A stretch of 64,000 nucleotides of DNA from Alentia gelatinosa (GCA_950022655.1 OX465583.1:15461298-15525297), one strand, 5' to 3'; shown: positions 1 through 11,309, counted from the first letter of the stretch. Numbers and translations are program-made. Notes: generated by a model from the letters alone, not told the origin.

Positions 1-373
1 ATTGATATGATTTTACACACACAATGGGATTATTCCAATTATATGTTTAAAGAAATACCTTGTTTTGTTTGGAGAAATATATCTTGCTCTGAAGAAATCT
101 GAGAAATCGCTGGCAAAACCAATGCACAGTGTAACAATGCAATACTCTAGCCTCGACTCGTATTCTCCGTTTCTACTACTGGCCGAATGCCTACACCAGA
201 CATCTCATCAGTTTCTACTCCTAATTGTCTCATCACTTCAACGGAGTCGCCCACTTAAGTCCCAGTGTCACTCGTGTGGCGTCCACACTCTTTCCCACTC
301 TCTTGCCTTCCACTCTTGTCCGCCACTCTTGCACGCTATACTAGTGGCTTGCCCTGCGACAGTCGGCCCGGCT
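1..373. other. Unannotated flank, no gene seen
   Basis: I see no splice-flanked coding segment or known repeat here. An open frame from about position 65 runs on into the MITE at 377-788, so it is not credible as a gene. Confidence 0.4.
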
Positions 374-376
374 TTA

Positions 377-788
377 CAGGGGCCGTCCACCAACCACGAC
401 AAGGCTACGACAATGGCTTTCCGACAAGGTCCACGACAGGTCTACGATTGGAAGCCTTGTCGTAGCCTTGTCGTGGTTGGTGGACCACAGTTCCCGACAA
501 GAGGCTACGACAAGGCCACGACAGGCTGCGACATGAAGCTTGTCGGGGGCCTTCCGACAAGGTTACGACAAAATCGAACATGTTCGATTTTGGAGCCGTG
601 TCGTGGCGTGTCGTGGCGTGTCGGGTGGTTGTTGATAGAATATTTAGGTGGAGCGTGCACTTCCCGACAGGCTGCGACAAGGGCTCACGACAAATCCCCT
701 CCTCACGACAATGCTGTGACAAGGCACCGATTGGAATTTTCTTGTCTGTTCTTGTCGTAGCCTTGTCGTGGTTGGTGGACGCACCCTC
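377..788. mobile_element. CGACA-rich MITE, copy A (TTA target duplication)
   Basis: A 412-bp non-coding element with terminal inverted repeats: GTCCACCAACCACGACAAGG on the left and its complement at the right end. It is flanked by TTA at 374-376 and again at 789-791. The interior is dense in CGACA/TGTCG on both strands and contains a perfect 22-bp palindrome at 570-591 (core ATCGAACATGTTCGAT). A near-identical copy lies at 50004-50417. A 3-bp TTA duplication is the known signature of PIF/Harbinger transposons; assignment to that superfamily is inference. The open frames crossing it (65-760, 405-722, 580-831) are by-products of stop-poor repeats. Confidence 0.8.
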
Positions 789-894
789 TTACTGGTGCCC
801 TGCCCTGCTAAAATCAGACTGGCTGTACTGATCCGTACCACCTACACTAAGGCGGGCTTTACTGCCCCCTGTCCCGCTACACTCAGGTATGATA

Positions 895-1570
895 AACTGG
901 CCCTGCCCCACTGCACTCAGGCTGGCTCAGCTGGTCCTTGCCCCTCTACATTCTGACCAGCTATACTGGTCCTTGCCCCTCTACATTCTGACCAGCTATA
1001 TTGGTCCCTGCCCCTCTACATTCAGACCAGCTATATTGGTCCCTGCTCCTCTACATTCAGACCAGCTATATTGGTCCCTGCTCCTCTACATTCAGACCAG
1101 CTATACTGGTCCCTGCCCCTCTACATTAAGACCAGCTATATTGGTCCCTGCCCCTCTACATTAAGACCAGCTATACTGGTCCCTGCCCCTCTACATTAAG
1201 ACCAGCTATATTGGTCCCTGCCCCTCTACATTCAGACCAGCTATACTGGTCCCTGCCCCTCTACATTCAAACCAGCCATACTGGTCCTGGCCCCTCTACA
1301 TTCAGACCAGCTATACCGGTCCCTGCCCCTCTACATTCAGACCAGCTATACCGGTCCCTGCCCCTCTACATTCAGACCAGCCATACCGGTCCCTGCCTCT
1401 CTACATTCAGACCAGCCATACCAGTCCCTGCCTCTCTACATTCAGGCCGGCTACACTGGTCCCTCCCATGCTACACTAAAGCCAGCTATACGTGCCCTGT
1501 CCCAGTACATTCAGACTGGCTACGTAGTCCTTGTCCTGCTACACTCTGACTAGCTATACTGGTCCTGCCC
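895..1570. repeat. 35-bp minisatellite
   Basis: Tandem copies of a 35-bp unit containing ACCAGCTATACTGGTCCCTG and CCCCTCTACATTCAG. Neighbouring CCCCTCTACA sites at 976 and 1011 confirm the period. Copies from about 930 to 1480 are close to identical; degraded units continue to about 1760. Because 35 is not a multiple of three, all three frames cycle through the same peptides, which creates spurious ORFs. Confidence 0.9.
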
Positions 1571-2089
1571 CACTACACTCAAGAATATACTGCTCAACTC
1601 TACTCAGGCCTAGTCACTAAGTCCTTTAGTGCCCTGTCCCACTACACTCCTGAAGGCCGGCTATACTGATGCCTCACTACGCTCAGGGTGACTATACTGG
1701 TGTCCTGCCCCACTCCACTCAGGCTGGCTATCGTGGTCCCTATACTCAGGTCAGTTATATTGGCACTGTACTTGCTACTTCAAGCAATCCTTGGGGGCAG
1801 TATCTAATCGGAGAATGGAATGGAGAGGAGAGAAATAATAGAAGTAGCTAAGATGTAGGGCAGAGTGAGATTTTGGGGCAGGGTGGGATGTGACGTAGGG
1901 GAGTGGTGGATGGCTGCATGACTCTTCCCCTGAATGTCATTCTGATGAACACGCCCCGTCTTCCCGTCAGAGCTGCTCATTGCCTCCCGTCGAGCTGCTC
2001 GCCTCCTCGCGTGACGAGTCGCCACCAAATCTGCCGCTCGCTGTTACAAGCACGCCGCCTTGTTCGGCCATGTGGAGCAAGTGTGAGAG

Positions 2090-2770
2090 ACTGGGACATG
2101 GGGAGACAGTGAGAGACCAATACATGAGGGAGAGTGAGAGACAAGTACATGGGAGGAGAGCGAGAGACCAGTACATGAGGGAGAGTGAGAGACAAGTACA
2201 TGGGAGGAGAGCGAGAGACAAGTACATTGGAGGAGAGTGAGAGACCAGTACATGAGGGAGAGTGAGAGACAAGTACATGGGAGGAGAGCGAGAGACCAGT
2301 ACATGAGGGAGAGTGAGAGACAAGTACATGGGAGGAGAGCGAGAGACAAGTACATTGGAGGAGAGTGAGAGACCAGTACATGAGGGAGAGTGAGAGACAA
2401 GTACATGGGAGGAGAGCGAGAGACCAGTACATGAGGGGAGAGTGCGACACCAGTACATGAGGGGAGAGTGCGACACCAGTACATGAGGGGAGAGTGCGAC
2501 ACCAGTACATGAGGGGAGAGTGCGACACCAGTACATGGGGGAGAGTGCGACACCAGTACATGAGGGGAGAGTGCGATACCAGTACATAGGGGAGAGCGAA
2601 ACACCAACACATAATGGGGAACGACCAGTACATTGGAGGAGCCTGAGACACCAGTACATTGGGGAGTGTGAGGAGAAACAGGTATGGGGGAGAATAAGAG
2701 ACCAGTACAGGAGAGGGGGGTGAGACAGGTCTGTAGGGGAGAGTGAGAGACCAGTCCATGGAGACTGTGA
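2090..2770. repeat. ~25-bp minisatellite with a 128-bp higher-order period
   Basis: Tandem GAGAGACCAGTACATGAGGG-type units of 25-26 bp alternate with an ACAAGTACATGGGAGGAG variant. A five-unit block repeats exactly every 128 bp, starting at 2111, 2239 and 2367. After about 2430 the array switches to a GTGCGACACCAGTACATGAG variant and degrades. Long minus-strand frames (1967-2876) are repeat artefacts. Confidence 0.9.
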
Positions 2771-2879
2771 CACTGGTATATAAGGGAGAATGAGAGACTA
2801 GGTCATGGGGGGGGGGGGGGGACTGAGACACAGGTATAAATAGGGGAGAGTGAGAGACCAGTGAGAGAGTTAACAATGT

Positions 2880-3734
2880 ACCCTACACAGGGATATATTT
2901 ATAACCTCTATCACATAGGAGAACTGGCATTCAGTAGACAACCCCCAACAACCACCCCCTCCACCTTCTTGTGAAAGAGTACCGGGATTTGATATTGCCG
3001 TCCAAGTGATAGTATTTCCTCACAGGATCGGAGGCTGGATCGATTTTAGGGACAAGTGCATTCCAGCATTGATCATGTGCAGTTTGTCTTGTTTTTCCAT
3101 CAAGCCTCATTTTCTAGAGTAGCAGTGCCTTCGTCTAATTTCCATTCTAATCAAGTTAAGTATAATGTCGGTCACGCCGTTAGAGTTAAGCCCCGTCACT
3201 AGTCCTCCGCGAACAAGTACGTTGGGTATGGTGTTAATCCCTCGGTAATCCATCGAGGCGGGGATTAACCGATCTGAACGGCGATACCGATTAACTAGAT
3301 CTGGGAATAGCATGCCTCATCTTGTAGAATGAATTCGCTCTTTCTTTACTCAGATCTATTCTCTACCTAGACCGTATCTCATTACTTTTCCACATACTGA
3401 TATGATCAGCAATTTTTAGGAGAGACACATTCAAATATGCAATGTTGATGCGAACCTTTGGACCGATGACCCAGTTTCATCACAGAAAAACGATACGATC
3501 TTTATTGGATGACAATTTATGAGGGGGTCATTGCTCCTGTGTTTTAGTGGAATCTTTAGCCATAATCGGATCGTGAAATTATCTTTATAATTACTTTAGG
3601 AACCGACGGGGAAAAACCGCTGCTCCCGTAATATTGGATCGCATTGTGTGGTATCGCTGTTTTTATTCATTGATTCCTGGCCAAAAAGGACTGTAGATCG
3701 CCTATTGCCATATCGGTTTATAGGTTTATCAGCG
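2880..3734. other. Unannotated stretch
   Basis: I see no convincing gene or repeat. Short open frames of up to 113 codons have no recognisable motif. Confidence 0.35.
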
Positions 3735-3895
3735 TCATATATATGGTAGAGGTCTATAAGATCAGGGCCTATGAAATATGGGTTTATCAGATGTGGGAAT
3801 ATGAGATGTGGGTCTATGAAATGGAGGTTTATGAGATGGGGATCTATGAGATGGGGTTTTATATGGTGGACGTTAATGAAATGTGGGTGTATATA
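3735..3895. repeat. ~18-bp degenerate tandem repeat (TATGAGATGGGG)
   Basis: About nine imperfect copies of a unit like GGTCTATGAGATGTGG. The plus frame reads a six-residue repeat such as VYEMGI, but the unit length (18 bp) explains the open frame without a gene. Confidence 0.75.
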
Positions 3896-4070
3896 GACAA
3901 TAATCGATATTTTTATGGACAGGCGGCCGTAAACCACGAGAGGTTGACGCGTAGTAATACACGAGCGCTAGCGAATGTATTACGATGTCATCCGCGAGTG
4001 GTTTACAGAGCCGCCTGTCCACAAAACCATCGTTTGTTGTATTTATTATCAATCTTTTCGAATAAATTAA
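3880..4070. mobile_element. Foldback palindromic element
   Basis: Long imperfect inverted repeat. The left arm holds GGACAGGCGGCCGTAAACCA (from about 3918) and the right arm ends GGTTTACAGAGCCGCCTGTC (to about 4020). Pairing continues outward into AT-rich flanks and inward through GTAATACA/TGTATTAC to a loop containing GAGCGCTAGC near 3961-3974. No coding capacity. Likely a MITE or foldback element; its family is unknown. Confidence 0.7.
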
Positions 4071-4559
4071 ACCCATTAATTGCCATATTGACGGGTATAA
4101 CAACAGGAACTATTTCTTTACTCTGTAGCAAAAGGGACTATTTTTCCCGTATACCATAGGTTTGAATCCGTATACCACAGTTATGGTATCTGACAGGTTT
4201 TATACAATGGGTAGTGGTTTACTGAGTCCCTGTACATTTTCAATGGGGTTCTTGGTCATACGATAATAAAAGATGTTGGTCTATGAGGCAGGGCTTTGTA
4301 AGGTGGGTTTACCAGGGTCGTATATTCATAGCAGAGCTTATCACTGAGAAACCTGTGAGACGGACTCCCATCACACATCCAACCCGCATGTTCTTGCCAT
4401 ATGCTGTTACATCAGCAGGGATGGCTTTGACACGAGGACAGCGAGTAAATCAGCGATAAGACCTCACGATGAAGCAGACTGTGCCATGACGAATTGTCTC
4501 AGAGAGCAGATAGCCTGCCAGCCGCTGTGAAACATACTGCCTCTCTGACAGCCCTCCCT

Positions 4560-4915
4560 GGTCCGCCCCAGCTCGTGCCAGCCCGACCCAGCAAACCCCA
4601 GCCCGCTCGAACCCGCCCCAGTCTGCTTCGACTTGCCCAGGCCTGCCCCAGCCCGCCCCAGCCCGCCCCAGCCCGCCCCAGCCCGCCCCAGCCCGCCCCC
4701 AGCCCGCCCCAGCCCGCCCCAGACCGCCCCCAGCCCGCCCCAGACCGCACCCAGCCCGCCCCAGACCGCCCCAGCCCACCCCAGCCCTCCTTAGCCCTCT
4801 CCAGTCCGCTCAAGTCCGCTTCAACTTGCCCCAGCCCGCCCCAACCCGCTCCTGCCCACTTCTGGCTCGCCTAAGCCCGCCTCAGCAAGCCCCAGCCTGC
4901 TCCAGCCTACTCCAG
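4560..4915. repeat. C-rich decamer array (CCAGCCCGCC)
   Basis: Tandem CCAGCCCGCC units, nearly perfect between 4650 and 4780 and degenerate outside. The strand asymmetry (C on plus, G on minus) produces proline-rich and glycine-rich open frames that are artefacts. Confidence 0.9.
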
Positions 4916-4919
4916 CAAT

Positions 4920-6284
4920 CCAAAGTCAATAATTTGGAATTTGGACACGGCTAGGTTTAGTGAAGAACCATTCCTCTGTCCTGTGACTGGTACCACGACT
5001 TGACACCGTCTCTTAAATGCTACACCGGTCTTTGTTACTCATAGTATTCGCTGGAACGGGCGTCACATTACCCGAGAACGTTCCACTCACTGGGTATCCA
5101 AAGTGTACCCAAAACATCTAGATTTGATGGATATATTTAAGGTATATTGTTTGATAAACCCTGGATATACTTTCATGGACTCTTGGTTTTAAACTTATTC
5201 CCTGTCGAACGCCGCTACTGTTATGACGCAATGACCCGCATTCTGACGATACGGCAGACCGGAAACTCTACAGCGTTATGCGCGCGCAGACCAGTCACGT
5301 GTCCTACCACTTCCTGATGCTCTCTTTAGGCCCGATTTCCATTGACCGATTTTCACTACCGATTATTTTGAGAAATATTGTGCAATAAGACGAACCGAGC
5401 GAAAAAAAGTTATGATTTTATTTGGGATCTATACAAACATTTTAGTCTCATCTGAGACCTGTTTGAACGTGCTCTTTCCTCATACTACTTACAAGGCACA
5501 ACTTAAACGCCAAGTAGTTTTTTCCCAAAAGTAAGTCGACCAGGCACCACCTGACGACTGTTACGGTCGACACATAAGACACATATTTCAGGTGGATCAA
5601 ATATCAGGAATACGGTGGTATAGTAGCAATTTCAACAGAAAGGATGTCGAGGCTAATTCAGTTTTCTATCTGTGGGCCGTCATTTACATCCCCCATCCCC
5701 ATCAACCTCCTACCTTCTATAAGTATAATGGCGGGGAGGAGAAAGAACCCGTACATGCGCCTCACAACTTCCGGTAACGCGGTCTCGTCCGGCCATCACC
5801 TACAAGATCCAGTCAAGCCTAAGCAGCTTATACCAGTCGGCCTGACCGGCTCTCTCCTCTGAGGCTCGCCCGCCTAAATGGTGTGTGATTCTGGGTAAGC
5901 GGGCTAAAGGCAATGTATTCGGGAGAGGTGCCTTCTTGATGAGACTGGTATCAACACCTGGAGTAATATGACAGGTTGATGTTCGTGGGGAGGGGCGGGA
6001 GCTTACTGAAGCAGCTGCTACATAGTGTATGTGTGTGTGTTGAGGGGGAGGGGGGGGTGCTCAGGGGAGATTTGATCTCTGATAACCTTCAGAATGTATA
6101 CATGAAGGTTTATTGTAAAAGAAACCTTTTTTCCAAGTGTGTGATAAGGAGATTAGATTCAACGCAACCCTCAAAAAAATGAGAAAAAAAAGTGAATTTG
6201 ATGTATTTTGAATGAACTTGATGTAAATTTTACAAGCATTATTTTTCATTTTAAAAACAAATATTACATCACTACCCATGAGAC
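4920..6284. other. Unannotated stretch
   Basis: No gene recognised. A GCGCGC/CACGTG patch lies near 5280-5300. The segment near 5330-5370 resembles the end of the AAGCCCGTTTCCATTGG repeat family seen at 40436 and 42732. Confidence 0.3.
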
Positions 6285-6580
6285 CCCGCGCTGAATACCA
6301 CGTGCTTCCTGTCACGTGAGCAGATGACGTCACGGGGTCGCAGCCCCAATCGGTGGCAGGGGGCACATTTCATTTAAGGATGTCAGTCCGCAGGTAACCA
6401 TGGTAACACACCAGCGCCTCCAGGTGAGGGACGGCGGAACGACAGCGGGGCGGGTTAGCGACGGGAGTTGTCGCAAGGGGCGCTGGCCAATTCCTCAGAC
6501 GCTGACACCAGGCGGCGCCCTCAGTAGTCACGTGACCCACTAGCCGCCTTATTGAAAATCGAAGCTAAATGGTAAGGTAG
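6285..6580. promoter_or_regulatory. Candidate CpG promoter with E-boxes, CRE, CCAAT and an RFX X-box
   Basis: Two CACGTG E-boxes (6300 and 6315 area), a TGACGTCA CRE near 6327 and a CCAAT near 6346 are followed by GTAACCATGGTAAC at 6394-6407. The last matches the RFX X-box consensus GYNRCC-AT-RGNAAC. A CpG-rich stretch with a GGGGCGGG GC box follows, then another CACGTGA near 6532. Motif clustering of this kind is typical of animal promoters; X-boxes are known in ciliary-gene promoters. I cannot identify the gene it would drive. Confidence 0.4.
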
Positions 6581-6599
6581 AATAAGGTCGTGTATGCAT

Positions 6600-7375
6600 A
6601 TATTTGTAATATAGGACGTGCACAAAAGAGACAAATATTGATATATATAGAAAGGGAGAGATAGAGAGAAACAAATAGAGGGATATCTTTCAGATACAGA
6701 TATATTCTAACGTATAATGACAGAGCAAAGCGTCATTTCACACAAGCTATGATTAGATAATCACGTTTTATCCGTATATTTTGTATTATCATGCTATCAC
6801 CGGCTAACATGTTGCATATGTATTGGTTCATCTACGATGTACATTTGCCCAAACTCTATAATTCCCACCGACGCTAACAGGTATATGACTCCTTCTCCAC
6901 TTGTTTTCCACTCCATTTCATTTAAGAAGGCACGCTGAACGTCAAACATCGGAACATAGTTTCATCGCTGTCTTTAAAATGTTGTGTTTCCACTGCAAAT
7001 CTACAAGTGGAAATGGACCTTGCGGACCATGTGGGGATTTGGGCGATTCGAAAGGCCCACTTTCACCTCCGTCTGCCGAGCAAAACGTGACACCGCATCA
7101 GAGTAGACTGAAGGCAGACTGAGGACCACCGCGTGACTCCACGCACTGTGAGGCTTTCACCCTGATGTGAGTACTCTGGCTGTGCGTGCATAAGCTGTCC
7201 AGCGGTCACTCACACACCTGTGCCCCACCCCTTTACCCCTACTAGTCACACTCACCCTGCTCTATAAAGGCTGAACTGTGATGACCGCAGGGCTGGGCTG
7301 TAGTGGGGGCACTGCTAAGTGGTTGATTGATGGCAGGCCGCTTCATACATGCGATGATTAGACAGTTTTTGTCTC
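6600..7375. other. Unannotated stretch
   Basis: AT-rich DNA to about 6900, then ordinary composition. A 73-codon open frame at 6901-7122 has several Cys residues but no family I recognise. Confidence 0.3.
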
Positions 7376-7429
7376 CTGGGAGCTGTTTCAAAACCATAGA
7401 CTTAACCCACGTTTTGAAACAGCTCCCAG
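7376..7429. repeat. Perfect 19-bp hairpin
   Basis: The stem CTGGGAGCTGTTTCAAAAC (7376-7394) is exactly complementary to 7411-7429, with a 16-nt loop at 7395-7410. It could be a miniature foldback insertion or a small structured RNA; no other copy was noticed. Confidence 0.75.
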
Positions 7430-7576
7430 ATGTTACTTGACCCTTGCCAGTCATGAATCTGTCTGAGTGTGGCGTATATATATATATGCCGTTACTATAG
7501 ATCCAGTCATCTAACTGTGTAATTGTGTGGTATGTGCACCGTAATTGTAAATCCAGTTATGTACCTTGGTGAGTTA

Positions 7577-7858
7577 GGCCTGGCGTCCACTTACCACGAT
7601 AGAAAGTTAGATCTACCGATATCGCACCGATACAAAAAGCAAATATCGGAGACATATCGGGAAGGTGAAAAACCGTAGACATATGTCTGGACATGCCAAT
7701 CCACTATGCATTGTATGGGTTTTTTATCGGTGCGTAATAGCAGAAACATGGTCAACTGCCCCGATATTAGGGGACCTTCCGACGCGATTTTGATTTTTTA
7801 TCGGGAGGTGCATCGTAGAGCATATCGGAGCCATATCGTAGTAAGTGGACGCCGGGCC
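7577..7858. mobile_element. PIF/Harbinger-like MITE, copy 1 (TTA duplication)
   Basis: A 282-bp element. The left end begins GGCCTGGCGTCCACTTACC, the right end is its complement, and TTA flanks it at 7574-7576 and 7859-7861. The interior contains paired ACCGATATCGCACCGATAC-type segments. Three further copies (27503, 50421, 58905) share ends and interior and have TAA duplications. A 3-bp TWA duplication plus GGCC/GGSC ends is typical of PIF/Harbinger. It encodes no transposase. Confidence 0.85.
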
Positions 7859-7989
7859 TTAATACGCACTGTTTCGCTATATGACGTAAAAATACTATAC
7901 GGACCAAAATACGGACTACCTTCCCATACACGTTTATTAAAAAATTAGTTGAAAAGCCAAATGAAATTAATGATTTTGTTTTAAATTTC

Positions 7990-8133
7990 GGGTATATAGT
8001 AAATATATAACGTCCAACCATGCTTGTACGAGTCACAGAACTCGATGGTAATACGCCGAGTTAAGTGCAAACCGTAAATTACCATCTCGTTCTGTGACTT
8101 GTACAGCATGGTCAGGACGTTTTATATAAGTAC
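7990..8133. mobile_element. Palindromic MITE (ATAACGTCC family), copy a
   Basis: Arms begin GGGTATATAGTAAATATATA and end in TATATAAGTACC. Inside are ACGTCCAACCATGCTTGTAC and its complement, then GTCACAGAACTCGATG and its complement. Further copies: 21031-21202, 35024-35187, and a right half at 34284-34395. Confidence 0.75.
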
Positions 8134-8349
8134 CTTGGTGAGTTAGCGGTATGTGTGCTCTCATCATAAATCCAGTCAAGTACCTGTGTGAGACGTGTAA
8201 GTGCTCTTATCGTAAATTCAGTCATCTAGGAGTCTGTGTAAGTGTGCGGTATATGTGCTGTTATTATAAATCCAGTGATGTACCTGTGTAAGTGTGCCCT
8301 ATATGACTCGCTATCATAAATCTAGCTATGTGAGTTTGTATGAGAGGGC

Positions 8350-8865
8350 GTCCCAACAAGGGAGCTGTGATTTCACAGGGTCATTATTTATATGTTATTT
8401 CGGTACCATAGTAAGGAGGCTTCCAATTTTTTCTTCTTTTTTGTGTGTGTTATCAATATCAAATTTCGAAGAATTGTTGGCATGAATTTCAAGTCCTCAT
8501 CAAATCTTTACATGACGGTAGCACCACTAGGTCATGACTAAGTCAGTCATTCTATTTAACCAATCACCAGCACAGTTTGTTAGGTATCTATTACCAAACA
8601 CTGGGCTTCTAAGTGTAATAACCAATTCAAATGTTATATCAGGGAATGAGGGTAGACTGCGAAATCCCTGCATTTTGCAGATCATGGCCCAATACATAAA
8701 AGAAAAGATGAAACAGGAGTGAGTGAAGGAGGGTCCAAAATACAAGCAGAAGAGAGGCTTGAGCGGTAACGAGAAAAGAACTCATTGAACGTAGACGAAT
8801 AAGAAAACAGAGAGAGTATAAGAAAGAAAGAAGTCACGTGGAAACACAGAGATACAAAGGTAGTG
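8350..8865. other. Unannotated stretch
   Basis: Nothing recognised beyond short unsupported open frames. Confidence 0.3.
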
Positions 8866-9249
8866 TGCAAGTGTCACCATATTGTGACTTTATAGAAACA
8901 CAGGTCACCACAATGTGATTTTATAGAGACAGAGGTAGAGTAGGTACAAGTGTCACTAGACTGTGATTTCACAAAGAGACACAGAGAGACAGAGTGTGTA
9001 CAAATATCACTTTATGAAAAGACAAAGAGAGACAAAGGTAGTGTGTGTACAAAGGTCACTAAACATTGCCTTTATAAAGAGAAACAGAGAGACAGGTAGT
9101 GTGGACACACGCGTCAAAACACTGTGACCTTATAAAAAAAATAGGTAGTGTGTAGTACAAGTGTAGAGACAGGGAAACAGAGGTCATATGAGTACAAGGG
9201 TCACCACACTGTGGATTTATAGAGAACCACAGAGAGACAGCGGTAGTGT
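8866..9249. repeat. ~60-bp tandem repeat, left part
   Basis: Units contain ACAAGTGTCACCACACTGTG followed by AGAGACACAGAGAGACAGAG and GGTAGTGTG. The same unit resumes at 10411-10490, so the 9250-10410 element split this array. Confidence 0.75.
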
Positions 9250-10410
9250 TACACTGGCAACCAGAGCTACACAAAGTTAGCTCTGGTCGGGTTAGATAGG
9301 CCGCCACCTTGACCCAGTAGCGGGACCAGTTTGTAGACTGGTTCCCTGCCCTAATTAAGTAAGGGACAGGTAACGGGTTCCTACGACCTTCAACTAGACT
9401 GTAGTACATCCCGTTTTCGCTAGGTTTGTTTTGTTTGTTATAGGAGGTATAGGTGTGTATAATGATAAGAAGAACAAGTTGTCTAGGCGGGTAATAAACC
9501 AACAATGTTTGGATAAATTTGATAATTGATAACTAATCACCTTTCTGTTGAAATTATGTTAGAGTGAGTACTCAGGGAGAAAAACTGATATGAGGTCGTG
9601 CGACCAATAGAAAGGATAAGAAATTTGGAAAAAACTGGAAAAATATATGTAAAGGCTTGTTCATCATCAAATAATACTGGATGAAATGTGTATATTATTA
9701 TATGGTACTTTAAAAGAATGTCATTATCATTTAAAATCTATATGTAACGAACTTTACATGATTTGGTTATATCAAGAACTCTGTTAAACCTTGTATTATA
9801 GTCGTGCGACTATCCCTTTGTAAATCACCTTGGTAGGGTGAAAGAGATTGTCGAAAAATAAAAATTATAAAAAAAAAAAGAGATAAAAAACATGGCATGA
9901 GAATGATGGCCTTTGATAAAGCAGTAAATCTAGCACTGCTGGGGGTGGGACTCGAACCCACAAAGTCCTATAACCTTGGGGTGACAAGTCAAGCCAAGGT
10001 GACACAATCCCAAAATGCAACAGAAAAATGGAGGCGTTACCAATAATGCACCACGAAACTGGAACCCGTTGCCTGGCCTTTAGTCTATCTAGGCCAGGCT
10101 GCCAGGCTAGACCAGTTTGTTTCTCTCCAACCAGACCTTTCATACTGCTTGAAGAGTGTGTTATGTCATAACCTCGAAGCCAATTATCCATTTCTTATTT
10201 CCTTTCCTGTGTACTATTTCAAAATAGATTGAATGTAAATCTTTGTTTCTTTGTCGATTTGTTAGCAATGGATATTTCATATTAAGTATATCTGCTTTTA
10301 TGATATACATAGAATAAAAGTACTTGGTTGGAGGCGAACACAAAGGGATACCGTATGTGATTTAACCCGACCAACCCCTATATCACAGAAGGGGTTGGTT
10401 GCCAAACTAG
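9250..10410. mobile_element. 1.16-kb insertion with covarying terminal hairpins and an 8-bp target duplication
   Basis: Flanked by GGTAGTGT at 9242-9249 and 10411-10418, and inserted in the ~60-bp array. Both ends contain GGCAACCA followed by a hairpin and then GGTCGGGTTARAT, in opposite orientation. The left stem is CCAGAGCT/AGCTCTGG (9261-9286); the right stem is CCAACCCC/GGGGTTGG (10371-10398). The two stems differ in sequence but each pairs perfectly. An 8-bp duplication fits a hAT-like element, but no transposase ORF is present, so it would be non-autonomous. Confidence 0.65.
9938..10015 (-). repeat. tRNA-like (SINE-type) sequence
   Basis: On the minus strand the B-box GGTTCGAGTCC sits in a T-arm-like GTGGGTTCGAGTCCCAC (around 9944-9960), about 45 nt after an A-box-like TGGCTTGACTTG. 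A long T-rich stretch follows downstream (9840-9895 on plus). This fits a tRNA-derived SINE or tRNA pseudogene carried inside the 9250-10410 element. A functional tRNA is unlikely because a complete acceptor stem is not visible. Confidence 0.45.
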
Positions 10411-10490
10411 GGTAGTGTGAACTAGTGTCACCACACTCTGACTTCATAGAGAGACAGAGAGGCAGAGGCAGTGTGGCTACAAGTGTCACC
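10411..10490. repeat. ~60-bp tandem repeat, right part
   Basis: Continuation of the 8866-9249 array (GTGTCACCACACTCTGACTT, then AGAGAGACAGAGAGGCAGAG) after the inserted element. Confidence 0.7.
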
Positions 10491-10494
10491 AGCG

Positions 10495-11305
10495 CGTCGA
10501 CTTTCACACTTTTCCGTTATCTCTTCGCACACAATGCGAATTCAGTGGCAACTTCTTAATGGTCGTCCAGGGAATAAGAATAGAGTTATTTACATGCAAT
10601 TGGGCAGATGCTGTTCCCATCTTGATGAGTTCCCGCACGCCATCTCCATCCGAACCTAGCAAAGCATCCATCAGTAAAACCTGGCTCTGTTAGCGCTATC
10701 TCCACCAGAAGGCGGTCATCTCCACCACACAGCACACGCCACCTTCACGAAGCGTTAAACCATCTCCCGTGATGCCTTGCTACTCGTTGATTTAACCCTA
10801 ATAGATTAATTAACAAATTAATCCTCATATCTCGCCGCATTTCACCTCCTCCAGTCGCTTAACAATAGGCGCGGTTTCGGGCGCGTTGTTGCTGCGTGAA
10901 GTGTGTTTTAGGCTTGTTATTAATGATTCTTACACTATTTGCATATTGTGGTGAAATCAAACTGAATTTCACAAATGGCTTCCGCCAGAATTAATTGTAC
11001 ACATATATTAAGGCCTTAGTTATTTCCTATAACGTGATTTTCTAGCATATATTGTTTTGTTTGTTTCCTTTTTTTAAAAGGATTTCACTTATCCTCAGGA
11101 TCTGGAGGATCATGATTCTCATGATGCATACTGCTGCATACTGCCATATATAATTTGTCAGGTTAACATCAGTACTAAGGTAAATCCTGAAATATCTATC
11201 ATGACGAGTTAAAGCACCATTACATGTGTAGGTAAATGAAAGAGAGAGAGCTTTAATCTTTTATTTATAAAGCGCACAGGTTGATTAGGCACGGAATTCA
11301 CAGCT
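10495..11305. other. Unannotated stretch
   Basis: No gene recognised. The piece near 10660-10760 has clustered CATCTCCACC-like motifs. Confidence 0.3.
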
Positions 11306-11309
11306 AGGC

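Larger units (their letters stand above)
7495..8345. repeat. Degenerate ~50-bp tandem repeat, interrupted by two MITEs
   Basis: Units carry ATAAATCCAGTCATGTACCT and GTGTAAGTGTG-like segments. They are recognisable at about 7497-7576 and again from 8131 to 8345. The middle of the array is occupied by the MITEs at 7577-7858 and 7990-8133. Confidence 0.6.

Noticed and set aside
890..1570. CRISPR array
   Set aside because: The 35-bp units are contiguous with no unique spacers; this is a minisatellite in eukaryotic DNA.
1967..2876. Long minus-strand open frames (up to 299 codons), Ser/Leu/Cys-rich
   Set aside because: They lie entirely in a minisatellite; all frames cycle through the same repeat peptides.
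7561..8147. A 17-bp duplication GTACCTTGGTGAGTTAG flanking the two MITEs as a target duplication
   Set aside because: The same segment is part of the local tandem repeat unit, and the first MITE already has its own TTA duplication.
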